Below are positions 1 to 9,242 of a DNA stretch of 34,248 nt, one piece after another. Origin of the DNA: Clostridia bacterium (lineage in GTDB: Bacteria; Bacillota; Clostridia; Oscillospirales; CAG-272); NCBI GenBank assembly GCA_017467085.1, contig JAFTSW010000031.1, forward strand, positions 1-34,248, written 5' to 3'. Under the pieces are notes generated by a model. That model was not told the DNA's origin. It made no database searches and saw only the letters and a list, made by a program, of their open reading frames with translations. A program made the position numbers and the translations under genes. How positions within the stretch are numbered: position 1 is the first letter of the stretch; every line of letters begins with the position of its first letter.

Positions 1-268
1 GAATCGAACCCATAAGCCCTACGACGATAGATTTTCGCGTCTTTCGTCGCGCTTTGCCTTGTAAAGTAGTACTTTACGGCGACAAATCACAACAAAATCC
101 ATCAAAAATCTATTCGCCGTAGGGTGCGAAGCAGTTTTGGATAAAAAATAGCGAGTGGAGGCGCCGAGAAAGCGCGCGGCAATATACGATATTGCAAGCG
201 ATTTATCGAAAGCATACGCCGTTATTTTTTCTCCAAAACCTTATGGGTTCGATTCCCTTACGGCTACA
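1..268. repeat. Palindromic element with T-arm-like ends, left end cut by the window
   Basis: Bases 1-16 are the exact reverse complement of 240-255, and the right copy continues into a TΨC-arm-like hairpin (GGGTTCGATTCCC, 245-257) followed by ACGGCTA. A second, inner pair is also inverted: CCCTACGACGATAGATTTT near 17-35 against its near complement at 104-123. Two small hairpins lie between (GTAAAGTA/TACTTTAC, 61-77; GCAATAT/ATATTGC, 179-195). No matching tRNA 5' half (TAGCCGT) occurs in the window, so this is not an intact tRNA gene. I see no convincing protein. It could be a MITE-like element with tRNA-derived termini, or two decayed tRNA ends. The palindrome is read directly from the sequence; its nature is inferred. 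Confidence 0.6.
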
Positions 269-303
269 AAACCGCATTTTTTTCAAATTATCGCAGAATA
301 AAA

Positions 304-332
304 TTGACAGACGGCGGTTTTTATGCTACAAT
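304..332 (+). promoter_or_regulatory. Promoter of parA
   Basis: A consensus -35 TTGACA (304-309) and a -10 TACAAT (327-332) are separated by 17 bases, which is the vegetative sigma factor pattern. The predicted start of transcription is about 25-30 bases before the parA start codon. Confidence 0.8.
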
Positions 333-367
333 GAATATAATAAAATGCAGAAAGAAAGGATGCCGCT

Positions 368-1129
368 ATGTCTGCTATCATTGCATTTGCCAACCAAAAG
401 GGAGGCGTTGGAAAAACCACCTCCGCCGTCAATACTGCCGCCGCCTTGGGCAAGGCGGGAAAGCGGGTGCTTTTGGTGGATATGGACCCCCAGGGAAACG
501 CCACCAGCGGCGTTGGCTTTGATAAAAAGCAATTAAAAAATTCTACCTACGAGGTCTTGATTGGAGAATGCAAGGCAGAGGACGCTATCGTCGAGACCCG
601 TTTTAAGAACCTGTGGCTTTTGCCCTCCAATATGTCCTTGGTGGGGGCTGAGGTGGATTTGCTGGACGAGAAAGAAAGAGAATACCGCGCGAAGGCCGCC
701 CTTCTTCCCTTGAAGGAAAAATTTGATTACATACTCATTGACTGTCCCCCTGCCTTATCCCTTTTAACCATCAACGCCCTGTCGGCGTCGGACGGTATTA
801 TTATCCCTATGCAGTGCGAGTTTTTCGCCTTGGAGGGACTTTCCCAGCTAGCAGGCACGGTGAAGCGCGTCAAGCAGCTATACAACCCCGCCTTGCAGAT
901 TACGGGTATTTTGCTGACTATGTATAACGGCAGACTGATTCTCACCACCCAGGTGGTCAGAGAATTGAAGAAATACTATGCGGACAAGCTCTTCAAGCAG
1001 CCTATTTCCCGCTCGGTGAAGCTGTCCGAGGCGCCCGGCTTCGGGGAGCCCGTCTGCTATCACGACCCCTACGGCAAGGGCTCCTTGGAGTACGCCGCCG
1101 TGGCAAAGGAGCTTATGCTTCGCATCTGA
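368..1129 (+). CDS. parA: ParA/Soj chromosome partitioning ATPase
   Basis: A 253-residue Walker ATPase of the ParA/Soj family, which dimerises on ATP, coats the nucleoid and is stimulated by ParB at parS to separate new origins; Soj also tunes DnaA activity in Bacillus. The deviant Walker A KGGVGKTT is at residues 11-18, switch I-like DMDPQGNAT at 38-46 and Walker B-like DCPP near 120. Length is normal for chromosomal Soj and there is no N-terminal DNA-binding extension of the plasmid type. The ATG has a purine-rich site (AGAAAGGA) just upstream and a consensus promoter at 304-332. parB follows after 85 bases, so the two probably share a transcript. Confidence 0.96.
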   Translation: MSAIIAFANQKGGVGKTTSAVNTAAALGKAGKRVLLVDMDPQGNATSGVGFDKKQLKNSTYEVLIGECKAEDAIVETRFKNLWLLPSNMSLVGAEVDLLDEKEREYRAKAALLPLKEKFDYILIDCPPALSLLTINALSASDGIIIPMQCEFFALEGLSQLAGTVKRVKQLYNPALQITGILLTMYNGRLILTTQVVRELKKYYADKLFKQPISRSVKLSEAPGFGEPVCYHDPYGKGSLEYAAVAKELMLRI

Positions 1130-1214
1130 CGTCCCTTGGCCCAGATACATTTTAACGGATATTCGTGCCCCTTGGCACCATTCTCGGCAACGCCGATTAT
1201 AAAGGAGAAATAAT

Positions 1215-2093
1215 ATGGCTAAAAAAACAGGACTCGGCAGAGGCATTGACGCCATTTTTTTGGACAACGCCATAGAGGAAAACGAAAAGGCGGGGGTATC
1301 GACCCTGCGTCTTTCCCAGATTGACCCTGCCAAAAATCAGCCCAGAAAGCATTTTGACGGAGAGGCACTGGCACAGCTTGCCGACTCTATCGCCGCCCAC
1401 GGGGTTTTACAGCCCATTCTGGTGCGCCCCGTTGGAGTAGACCGCTACGTTATCGTGGCAGGAGAGCGCCGCTGGCGCGCGGCAAAGCTGGCAGGGCTTT
1501 CGGAAATTCCCGCCCTCATCTCGGATATGGACGAAAAGACCGCCGCCCAGATTGCCTTGATTGAGAACATTCAAAGAGAGGACTTAAACCCCATTGAGGA
1601 GGCAAAGGGCTTTCTCTCCCTTTCCAAGGAATACGGTATGACCCAGGAGGAAATCTCCGAGAAGGTGGGCAGAAGCCGCTCGGCTATCGCCAACACCCTG
1701 CGCCTTTTGGAGCTGCCCGAGGCGGTGCAGGCGCTGTTGATAGCGGGGACTGTCAGCGCAGGTCACGCAAGAGCCTTATTGGGACTGAAAAACAAGGAAA
1801 ATATGGAAATTCTGGCGGATATTATCGTTAAGGGCGCCCTTTCCGTCCGTGAAACGGAGGAGGCAGTCCGCAAGATGAACGCCCAGAAGCCCGAGAAGGA
1901 GGAGGAGGAGGCTCCCTTCCGCGTAGACTACGTAAAGGAGTTAGAAGAGAAGATGATGTCCCACCTTGGTCGCCGCGTCAAGCTGAAGGCATCGGGCAGC
2001 AAGAAATCTCTGACCCTGTTTTTCGAGGATAACGAGGATTTAGACGAGCTTTTGACCCTTATTTGCGGAAAGGATTTTACAGACAATCTGTAA
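1215..2093 (+). CDS. parB: ParB/Spo0J centromere-binding CTPase
   Basis: A 292-residue ParB, the CTP-dependent clamp that loads at parS, slides along DNA and recruits SMC, working with the ParA encoded just upstream. The N-terminal start MAKKTGLGRG is typical and carries the conserved LGRG motif that contacts ParA. The CTP-binding box GERRWRA is at residues 83-89, the second conserved box ENIQRED at 117-123, and a helix-turn-helix (GMTQEEISEKVGRSRSAIAN) at about 141-160. The C-terminal 60 residues form a short dimerisation domain after an acidic linker (KPEKEEEEAP). AAAGGAG precedes the ATG. I did not find a parS palindrome (TGTTTCACGTGAAACA type) in the window by eye. A terminator follows at 2136-2172. 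Confidence 0.96.
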   Translation: MAKKTGLGRGIDAIFLDNAIEENEKAGVSTLRLSQIDPAKNQPRKHFDGEALAQLADSIAAHGVLQPILVRPVGVDRYVIVAGERRWRAAKLAGLSEIPALISDMDEKTAAQIALIENIQREDLNPIEEAKGFLSLSKEYGMTQEEISEKVGRSRSAIANTLRLLELPEAVQALLIAGTVSAGHARALLGLKNKENMEILADIIVKGALSVRETEEAVRKMNAQKPEKEEEEAPFRVDYVKELEEKMMSHLGRRVKLKASGSKKSLTLFFEDNEDLDELLTLICGKDFTDNL

Positions 2094-2135
2094 TTTTCCG
2101 AAAAAAGGCTTAAAATGCACTTTTTTTCATCTGTT

Positions 2136-2172
2136 AAAAAGCAAAGAATGTAAAAAATTCTTTGCTTTTTTT
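2136..2172 (+). terminator. Rho-independent terminator after parB
   Basis: A perfect 14-bp stem (2136-2149 with 2157-2170, core GCAAAGAAT/ATTCTTTGC) and 7-base loop run into a T7 tract. It separates the parAB transcript from the dnaA leader. Confidence 0.88.
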
Positions 2173-2592
2173 GTTGCGTTTTTATAAGATAACAGGCTGT
2201 TTTGTAAAGAAAACTTATAAGACGGAGAGGGGGTCTTTTTCGGCGGCTTTTTCCGTTAATAAAAAATTTACAAATAAAAGGGGCGTTTTTTTGCAGCTTT
2301 GTACCCAATTCAAGTTAAAAATATGGTATAATGAGCCTGTATATATAGTTAATATATAATATTATAGTATATTATGCGGCAAGGCGGCGGCTTTTCTCTC
2401 CATATTTTCCGCCCTTTTACGTGTTTTGTACGTAATTTTATATACATTTGAGGCGAGGTGTCGCCGACCCTTGCGCCCTTGCCCGCTTAAAACTGAATAG
2501 GAGGCGACAGGAGAGCGCAAAAGCTCGCTCTTTACTCGCTTCTACCCTTTATTTTTACTATTTACTGTATCTACGAAAGGAAAAAGTCATAT
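2173..2592 (+). promoter_or_regulatory. dnaA leader with extended -10 promoter
   Basis: This 420-base gap holds no convincing gene. An extended -10, TGG-TATAAT (2324-2332), has no good -35 at the right spacing, followed by a long AT-rich stretch (2339-2375). I see no consensus DnaA box (TTATCCACA) here, which makes it a weaker oriC candidate than the dnaA-dnaN gap. From the predicted start the dnaA leader would be about 250 bases long, long enough for regulatory folding that I could not identify. Confidence 0.5.
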
Positions 2593-4098
2593 ATGGATGA
2601 CGTAAAAAACAGCGTCGGTGCCGCCACCGAGAATACCGAAGAGGTAAAGGATGCGCGCGAGGCATCCTCTTCGGCAGAGTCCACGGTGGGCGCCAACTTA
2701 AAGGAGATTGACGCGCTTTTACATAAATTCTGGGAGGACAGCATCACCCCGACGGTGTATAAGCTGTGGTTCGAGAATTTGGTTTTGCAGGAAATGAACG
2801 AGGAAAACGCCGTTTTCTGTATTGACAACGATTTCAAGCGGGATATTCTGCAAAAGAAGCATACCGAAACCATCAAGCTTGCCTTGGAGCACGTGTTCGG
2901 CTTCAGTATGGAGGTTATCGTTCTCTCCACCGAGAACAACAAAAGGGAGGAAATCCCCCAGTCCTACTATATCCCCCAGGTGCATCCCACCAGAGAGGAC
3001 GAGGAGGGCGATAAAAAGAGAGCTGCCATTGAAAGCAACTCCATCATTTCCAAATACACCTTTGAAAACTTCGTTATCGGCGAATCCAATAAGTTTGCCC
3101 AAGCCGCCTGCTGGGCAGTTGCCACCTCCTATTCCTCCTCGTTACAGCACAAGGAGGAGGACGAGAGGGATTCCACCGCCTTTATTTACAACCCTCTCTT
3201 TATCTACGGCCCCAGCGGCATCGGTAAGACCCATCTGCTCTACGCCATTACCAATGAAATCAAGAAGAGCAACCGCAACGTGCGTATCGTGTACAAGAAG
3301 TGCGAGGACTTTACCAATGAAATGGTATACGCCCTGAAAAACGCTTCTATGCCCGCCTTCCGCGAGAAGTACCGCTCGGCGGATATTCTGCTGATAGACG
3401 ACGTGCAGTTTATCGCCCGTAAGGAGGCAATCCAGGAGGAGTTCTTCCATACCTTCTCCGCGCTGTACGAGAACGAAAAGCAGATTATTCTCACCTCGGA
3501 CCGTCCCCCCAAGGATATCAAGCCCTTGGAGGACAGACTCCGCACCCGCTTTGAATGGGGCTTGATTGCGGACATTCAGCCCCCCTCCGCGGAGCTGCGC
3601 GCCGCTATTATTCGGAAAAAGGCAGAGTTTTTCAACCTGCGTATGACCGAAACCAGCATTGACTATCTCACCGAAAGCCTCCAGGAGAACATCCGCCAGA
3701 TTGAGGGCGCGATGAAGAAGCTTTCCGCTATGGCGTCCATTCAGTCCCAGCAGCCCGATATGGATATGTGTCGGCACGTGGTGGGGGATATGGTGTCAAG
3801 CGAGGAGCCTGCCAGCATGAAGGTGGAGCGCATACTCCGCATTGTATCCGAAACCTATAACGTCCCCGTGGAGGAAATCAAGGGCAAAAAGCGAAACGCC
3901 AATATCGCCGCCGCCCGTCATATGTGCGTATTCCTCATTCGGGAGCTGACCCCTCTTTCCCTGCAGGATATAGGTGATTTGTTCGACCGTGACCATACCA
4001 CCATTTACAGCTCTCTTGAAAAAATAGAGAAGGAAAGAAGAGAAAATAAGAGCACCGAGTCCTTAATTAAGGAATTAAAGGAAAAAATCAAGGAATAA
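2593..4098 (+). CDS. dnaA: Chromosomal replication initiator DnaA
   Basis: DnaA binds DnaA boxes, forms an ATP-dependent filament at oriC and opens the duplex. Domain III carries Walker A GPSGIGKT (residues 206-213) and Walker B ILLIDD (265-270). Domain IV ends with the DnaA signature region, LQDIGDLFDRDHTTIYSSLEKI. At 501 residues it is longer than usual (about 450), for two reasons. There is an acidic, serine-rich N-terminal extension (about residues 1-35) before the domain I helix LKEIDALLHKFWEDSITPTVYKLWFENL. There is also an extra hydrophilic stretch (about 182-198, LQHKEEDERDS) just before the Walker A strand, where most DnaA proteins have a short linker. The start ATG at 2593 follows ACGAAAGGAAAAAG. 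A later start within the extension cannot be excluded, but no better ribosome site is visible. Confidence 0.96.
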   Translation: MDDVKNSVGAATENTEEVKDAREASSSAESTVGANLKEIDALLHKFWEDSITPTVYKLWFENLVLQEMNEENAVFCIDNDFKRDILQKKHTETIKLALEHVFGFSMEVIVLSTENNKREEIPQSYYIPQVHPTREDEEGDKKRAAIESNSIISKYTFENFVIGESNKFAQAACWAVATSYSSSLQHKEEDERDSTAFIYNPLFIYGPSGIGKTHLLYAITNEIKKSNRNVRIVYKKCEDFTNEMVYALKNASMPAFREKYRSADILLIDDVQFIARKEAIQEEFFHTFSALYENEKQIILTSDRPPKDIKPLEDRLRTRFEWGLIADIQPPSAELRAAIIRKKAEFFNLRMTETSIDYLTESLQENIRQIEGAMKKLSAMASIQSQQPDMDMCRHVVGDMVSSEEPASMKVERILRIVSETYNVPVEEIKGKKRNANIAAARHMCVFLIRELTPLSLQDIGDLFDRDHTTIYSSLEKIEKERRENKSTESLIKELKEKIKE

Positions 4099-4541
4099 GG
4101 GTGCCCTTCAATTACCCCTTTTTCCCCAATTTCTTGGGGAAAGGTGGAAAAAGCGGCTCTTTTTTGAGAAAAAGCATCGTTTTTCTGATAAAAAAACGGG
4201 CGCCCCTTCTCACCCGCGAGCAAGAGTTTTCCAAACTTTCCATAGGAAAACTCTGAAAAAAGCTGTGGAAAAGCCTGGGATAAAAAAGTGGAAAAGTATT
4301 CCCAAAAAAAAGGGGATTTTTTCCCCCATTTACTCCCATTCTTTTCCAAGGCTGAAAAGGGAAAATTTTTGCCCGAAAAAGAGCCTGTCCTCTTGGTTTT
4401 CCGAGTTTTCCCCAGTTTCCCCCGCCCCTATTACTAATACTTCTAATAATATATTATTTTATTTTAAGGCTTTTTCCCCCTTCGGGGGTGTTAAACAGAG
4501 AGGTGTTTAGCCCCAAGGCGAAAAGCGAGAAAGGATTTTGT
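4099..4541. other. Probable oriC: DnaA-box-like cluster, AT-rich unwinding element and DnaA-trio-like repeats
   Basis: The dnaA-dnaN gap is full of TTTTCC/GGAAAA 9-mers resembling the TTTTCCACA variant of the DnaA box, for example TGTGGAAAA (4264-4272), AGTGGAAAA (4287-4295) and GGTGGAAAA (4143-4151). At the right edge TTTTCCGAG (4397-4405) and TTTTCCCCA (4406-4414) abut in tandem. After a short C-rich stretch come seven triplets, 4428-4448. On the minus strand, read away from the boxes, they are TAG TAA TAG TAT AAG TAG TAT. The AT-rich tract 4449-4466 follows. This order (DnaA boxes, GC-rich spacer, trios, AT-rich DNA) is that of the Bacillus subtilis basal unwinding system. The motifs are seen in the sequence; origin function is inferred from position and layout. 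Confidence 0.72.
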
Positions 4542-5690
4542 ATGAAAATCACGTTTTCCAAGGAAGAATTTCTGAAGCAGCTGTATCCCATTATGAGCAC
4601 CGTTTCCACCAAGAATACCATTCCCGCAATTGAAGGCGTTCTGATTGAAACCTTAGAGGGGGGAACTGTGCGCTTGACCTCCTACGATATGCTGAAGGGT
4701 GTCCGCGCCTTTGTGGAGAACGTGGATATTGAGGAGGCAGGCAGCTATATCATCAGCGCCAACAAGCTTTTGCAGATACTTAAGGTTATGCCCAACGAAA
4801 GTCAGGTGACCGTGGAGGTGGACGAAACCTATCACGTAACCATTTCCAGCGAAAGCTCCTCCTTCTCCCTGTTTGCGATGCGTGGGGCGGATTTCCCCAG
4901 CCTGCCCGATTTGACGGGAGAGAAGGGCTTTGCCATTAAGGGCGCGGTCTTGAAAAAGATTATCAACCAGACCATGCACTCCGTAGCACAGGACGATATC
5001 CGTCCCATTTTAACGGGCGCTCACTTTACCGTGCGCGAGGGCAAGCTCTCGGTGGTTTCCTGCGATAGCCATACCCTGTCTATCTGCTCGGTGAAGTGCG
5101 ATATCGCGGACATCGGCAGCCGCTTCTCCCTCAATGAGTCCCTGAACGTTCCCGGGCACGCCCTTGGGGAGCTTATCCGTCTGATTGGGGACGGGGAAGA
5201 GGACGTAAAAATTTATCTCGGCTTTAAGCACGCTATCTTCCACGTGGGTGGGGTACTCTTCTTTACCCGCCTTTTGGACGGCGATTATATCGACTACTCC
5301 CGTTTTATTCCCAAGGAGCAGACCATTTTCTTAACCCTTGACAAGAAGCGCCTGGAGGAGGGTCTGGAAAGAGCCATGCTGATTGCCGAGGAGAAGATTT
5401 CGGGCGGCAAGAGCTACGTTAAATTAACCCTTGACGGCAATTCTCTCACCATCACTTCCAACTCCCAGGGCGGCAAGGTGTCGGACGAGATGTTCTGTCA
5501 GCACGAGGGAGCGGACTTGGAGATTGGCTTCAACTGCCGCTTGCTGCTTGACTGCGTTCGCGCGGCAGACAGCGAGGTTATCCGCGTGACCATGAAGGGG
5601 GCTACCAACGGTATCACCATTGAGCCTGCCGAGAAGAAGGAGGACAGCGAGTTCTTCTATATGGTGCTTCCTGTCCGTATGAACGGCTGA
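4542..5690 (+). CDS. dnaN: DNA polymerase III beta subunit (sliding clamp)
   Basis: The clamp is a ring dimer that tethers the replicative polymerase to DNA. The 382-residue product has the three-domain beta-clamp length, beginning MKITFSKEEFLKQL and ending with the clamp-type C terminus FYMVLPVRMNG. The start at 4542 is chosen because GAGAAAGGA sits just upstream and the family starts with MKI/MKF; an in-frame ATG at 4488 would add 18 residues that do not look like family sequence. The gene follows the probable oriC. Its stop TGA shares one base with the recF start (TGATG at 5688-5692), indicating translational coupling. yaaA, the S4-domain gene that lies between dnaN and recF in Bacillus, is absent. 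Confidence 0.96.
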   Translation: MKITFSKEEFLKQLYPIMSTVSTKNTIPAIEGVLIETLEGGTVRLTSYDMLKGVRAFVENVDIEEAGSYIISANKLLQILKVMPNESQVTVEVDETYHVTISSESSSFSLFAMRGADFPSLPDLTGEKGFAIKGAVLKKIINQTMHSVAQDDIRPILTGAHFTVREGKLSVVSCDSHTLSICSVKCDIADIGSRFSLNESLNVPGHALGELIRLIGDGEEDVKIYLGFKHAIFHVGGVLFFTRLLDGDYIDYSRFIPKEQTIFLTLDKKRLEEGLERAMLIAEEKISGGKSYVKLTLDGNSLTITSNSQGGKVSDEMFCQHEGADLEIGFNCRLLLDCVRAADSEVIRVTMKGATNGITIEPAEKKEDSEFFYMVLPVRMNG

Positions 5691-6796
5691 TGCGTGTTAA
5701 AAAAATCACCCTCTCCTCCTTTCGTAATATAGACTATGCGGAAATTCCCTTTAAGGAAGGAATGAACTTTCTCTTGGGGGGAAACGCCCAGGGAAAAACC
5801 AATATATTGGAGGGCATTTACCTCTTTGCCCGTGGCAAGAGCTTTCGGCTTTCCAAGGATGCGGAGTTAATAAAATTCGGCGCGGGCGGCTTTTCCGCCG
5901 AGCTTGTTTTTGAAGGGAAGGAAAGAGAGGAAAGGCTTGCCTACCGCTTTGACGGCAAAACGAGAGAAAAGCGGAAAAACGGCGTTTTGTTGGAGCGAAC
6001 CGCCGATATGTTGGGTCATTTCCGCGCTGTTCTCTTTTATCCCGACCATTTGCAGCTGGTGAAGGGCTCCCCCTCGGAGCGGCGGCGGTTTTTGGACGTT
6101 GCCATTTCCCAGTGCTATCCCGTTTATCTTTCCCTCTATACCCGTTACGCCAAGTATCTTTCCGAGAGAAATTCTCTCTTAAAGCTGGCGCAAAAGGGAA
6201 ACGGGGGGTACGATTTCGAGGCGCAGATAGCAGTATATAGCGACCTGCTTGCCTCTTTAGCCGCCGAGCTGCGGCTATACCGCGAGGAATACGCAAAAAA
6301 GCTATCCGTATACGCCAAGGACCTGCTTTATACCCTGTCGGGAGAAAAGGAAAGCCTTTCGCTTACTTATCATTCCGATACTCCCTATGAGGAGGGGCTT
6401 GATAAGGCGGCGCTGACAGAGCGGTATAAGACGGCGCTTTCCTCCTCCTTACCAAGGGAGATAGGCGCGGGAAGTACCCTCTTTGGTGTCCATCGGGACG
6501 ATTTGGTTTTTTATCTCAACGGCAAGGATGCCAGGGATTTTGCAAGCCAGGGTCAGCAAAGAAGCCTGGTTCTGGTGTTGAAGCTTGCCGAGGGAAAAAT
6601 CTCGGAGGCGCTTTTCGGGGATACCCCCGTTTACCTCTTTGATGACGTGCTCAGCGAGCTTGACGAGGAAAGAAAGAAATTTCTTTTAGAGGGCGTCGGG
6701 TCGGCGCAGTTCATTTTCACGGGCTGTGACAGAGCCTCCGTCAAGGACGCGCCCGTTCACTTTATCGAGGTAGAAAACGGCGAGGTGACCTTTTAG
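5690..6796 (+). CDS. recF: Recombination mediator RecF
   Basis: RecF is an SMC-like ATPase that, with RecO and RecR, loads RecA at single-strand gaps and stalled forks. The 368-residue protein has Walker A GGNAQGKTN at residues 30-38, an ABC-type signature region ASQGQQRSLVLVLKLAE, and Walker B VYLFDDVLSELDEER. The length is normal. The start codon overlaps the dnaN stop by one base, so the two are translated in tandem. remB, gyrB and gyrA follow in the usual Firmicutes order. Confidence 0.95.
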   Translation: MRVKKITLSSFRNIDYAEIPFKEGMNFLLGGNAQGKTNILEGIYLFARGKSFRLSKDAELIKFGAGGFSAELVFEGKEREERLAYRFDGKTREKRKNGVLLERTADMLGHFRAVLFYPDHLQLVKGSPSERRRFLDVAISQCYPVYLSLYTRYAKYLSERNSLLKLAQKGNGGYDFEAQIAVYSDLLASLAAELRLYREEYAKKLSVYAKDLLYTLSGEKESLSLTYHSDTPYEEGLDKAALTERYKTALSSSLPREIGAGSTLFGVHRDDLVFYLNGKDARDFASQGQQRSLVLVLKLAEGKISEALFGDTPVYLFDDVLSELDEERKKFLLEGVGSAQFIFTGCDRASVKDAPVHFIEVENGEVTF

Positions 6797-6943
6797 GGCT
6801 TATGAAGGCATAGACCCGTCCTTTTCCCTTGGAAGGTCAAGGCAAGGCGTTTTTAAGGGAAATAGGGGTAAAAAAGGAAAGAAGCCTTCCTCAAAAAAAA
6901 ACACAAAAGTATATAAAGAAAAATATAAAAAAGGAGAAGAGCC

Positions 6944-7240
6944 GTGTACGTCAGCATTGGAAACGGGCGGTACGTCCGCCGCAAGCAGATACTGGGCATT
7001 TTTGATTTTGACAGCGCCACGGTGTCCTCCGTTACGAGAGATGCCCTGCGAAAGCAGGAAAAGGAAGGGACTCTCTCCTCCTCTGAGGAGGATATACCGA
7101 AGGCGTTGCTTTTGGTGACACCGCCCAAGGGGGCGTTTGACAAAAAGAAAAAAGAAAAAACCCGCTTTTATCTTTCCAAGTTTTCCTCGGGGGTGTTGAC
7201 CGCCCGTGCCGAGGCAGACGAGGGCGAGCTTGGCGAGTGA
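6944..7240 (+). CDS. remB: RemB/YaaB-family protein (extracellular matrix regulator-like, DUF370)
   Basis: A 98-residue protein with the family start MYVSIGNGRYVRRKQILGIFDFD, including the IGNG and GIFD motifs of the RemB/YaaB group. In Bacillus subtilis yaaB (remB) occupies exactly this place between recF and gyrB, and the related RemA is a DNA-binding activator of matrix genes. The C-terminal part (about 60-98) is lysine- then glutamate-rich and poorly conserved. The start is a GTG with AAGGAG eight bases upstream (6931-6936). A 147-base gap separates it from recF, so it may have its own promoter, but none is clear. The family call is firm; a matrix role here is only by analogy. Confidence 0.85.
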   Translation: MYVSIGNGRYVRRKQILGIFDFDSATVSSVTRDALRKQEKEGTLSSSEEDIPKALLLVTPPKGAFDKKKKEKTRFYLSKFSSGVLTARAEADEGELGE

Positions 7241-7256
7241 CAGTATATTACAGTAA

Positions 7257-9215
<1,959 letters not shown>

Positions 9216-9242
9216 GGCAGAAAGAAAGGGTAAAAAAAGCCA

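Noticed and set aside
239..268. Complete tRNA gene at the left end
   Set aside because: A T-arm-like hairpin and a 3' acceptor-like strand exist, but no TAGCCGT 5' strand, D-arm or anticodon arm could be found within 120 bases upstream.
4476..4488. CCCCC-TTC-GGGGG as a terminator before dnaN
   Set aside because: The T-run precedes rather than follows the hairpin on the plus strand, and there is no T-run after it in either direction.
5751..6296. Long minus-strand reading frame opposite recF
   Set aside because: It is the antisense shadow of recF; its product is Arg/Pro-rich with no family signature and no ribosome site. The same applies to the long antisense frames opposite gyrB, gdhA, the antiporter and the GH20 genes.
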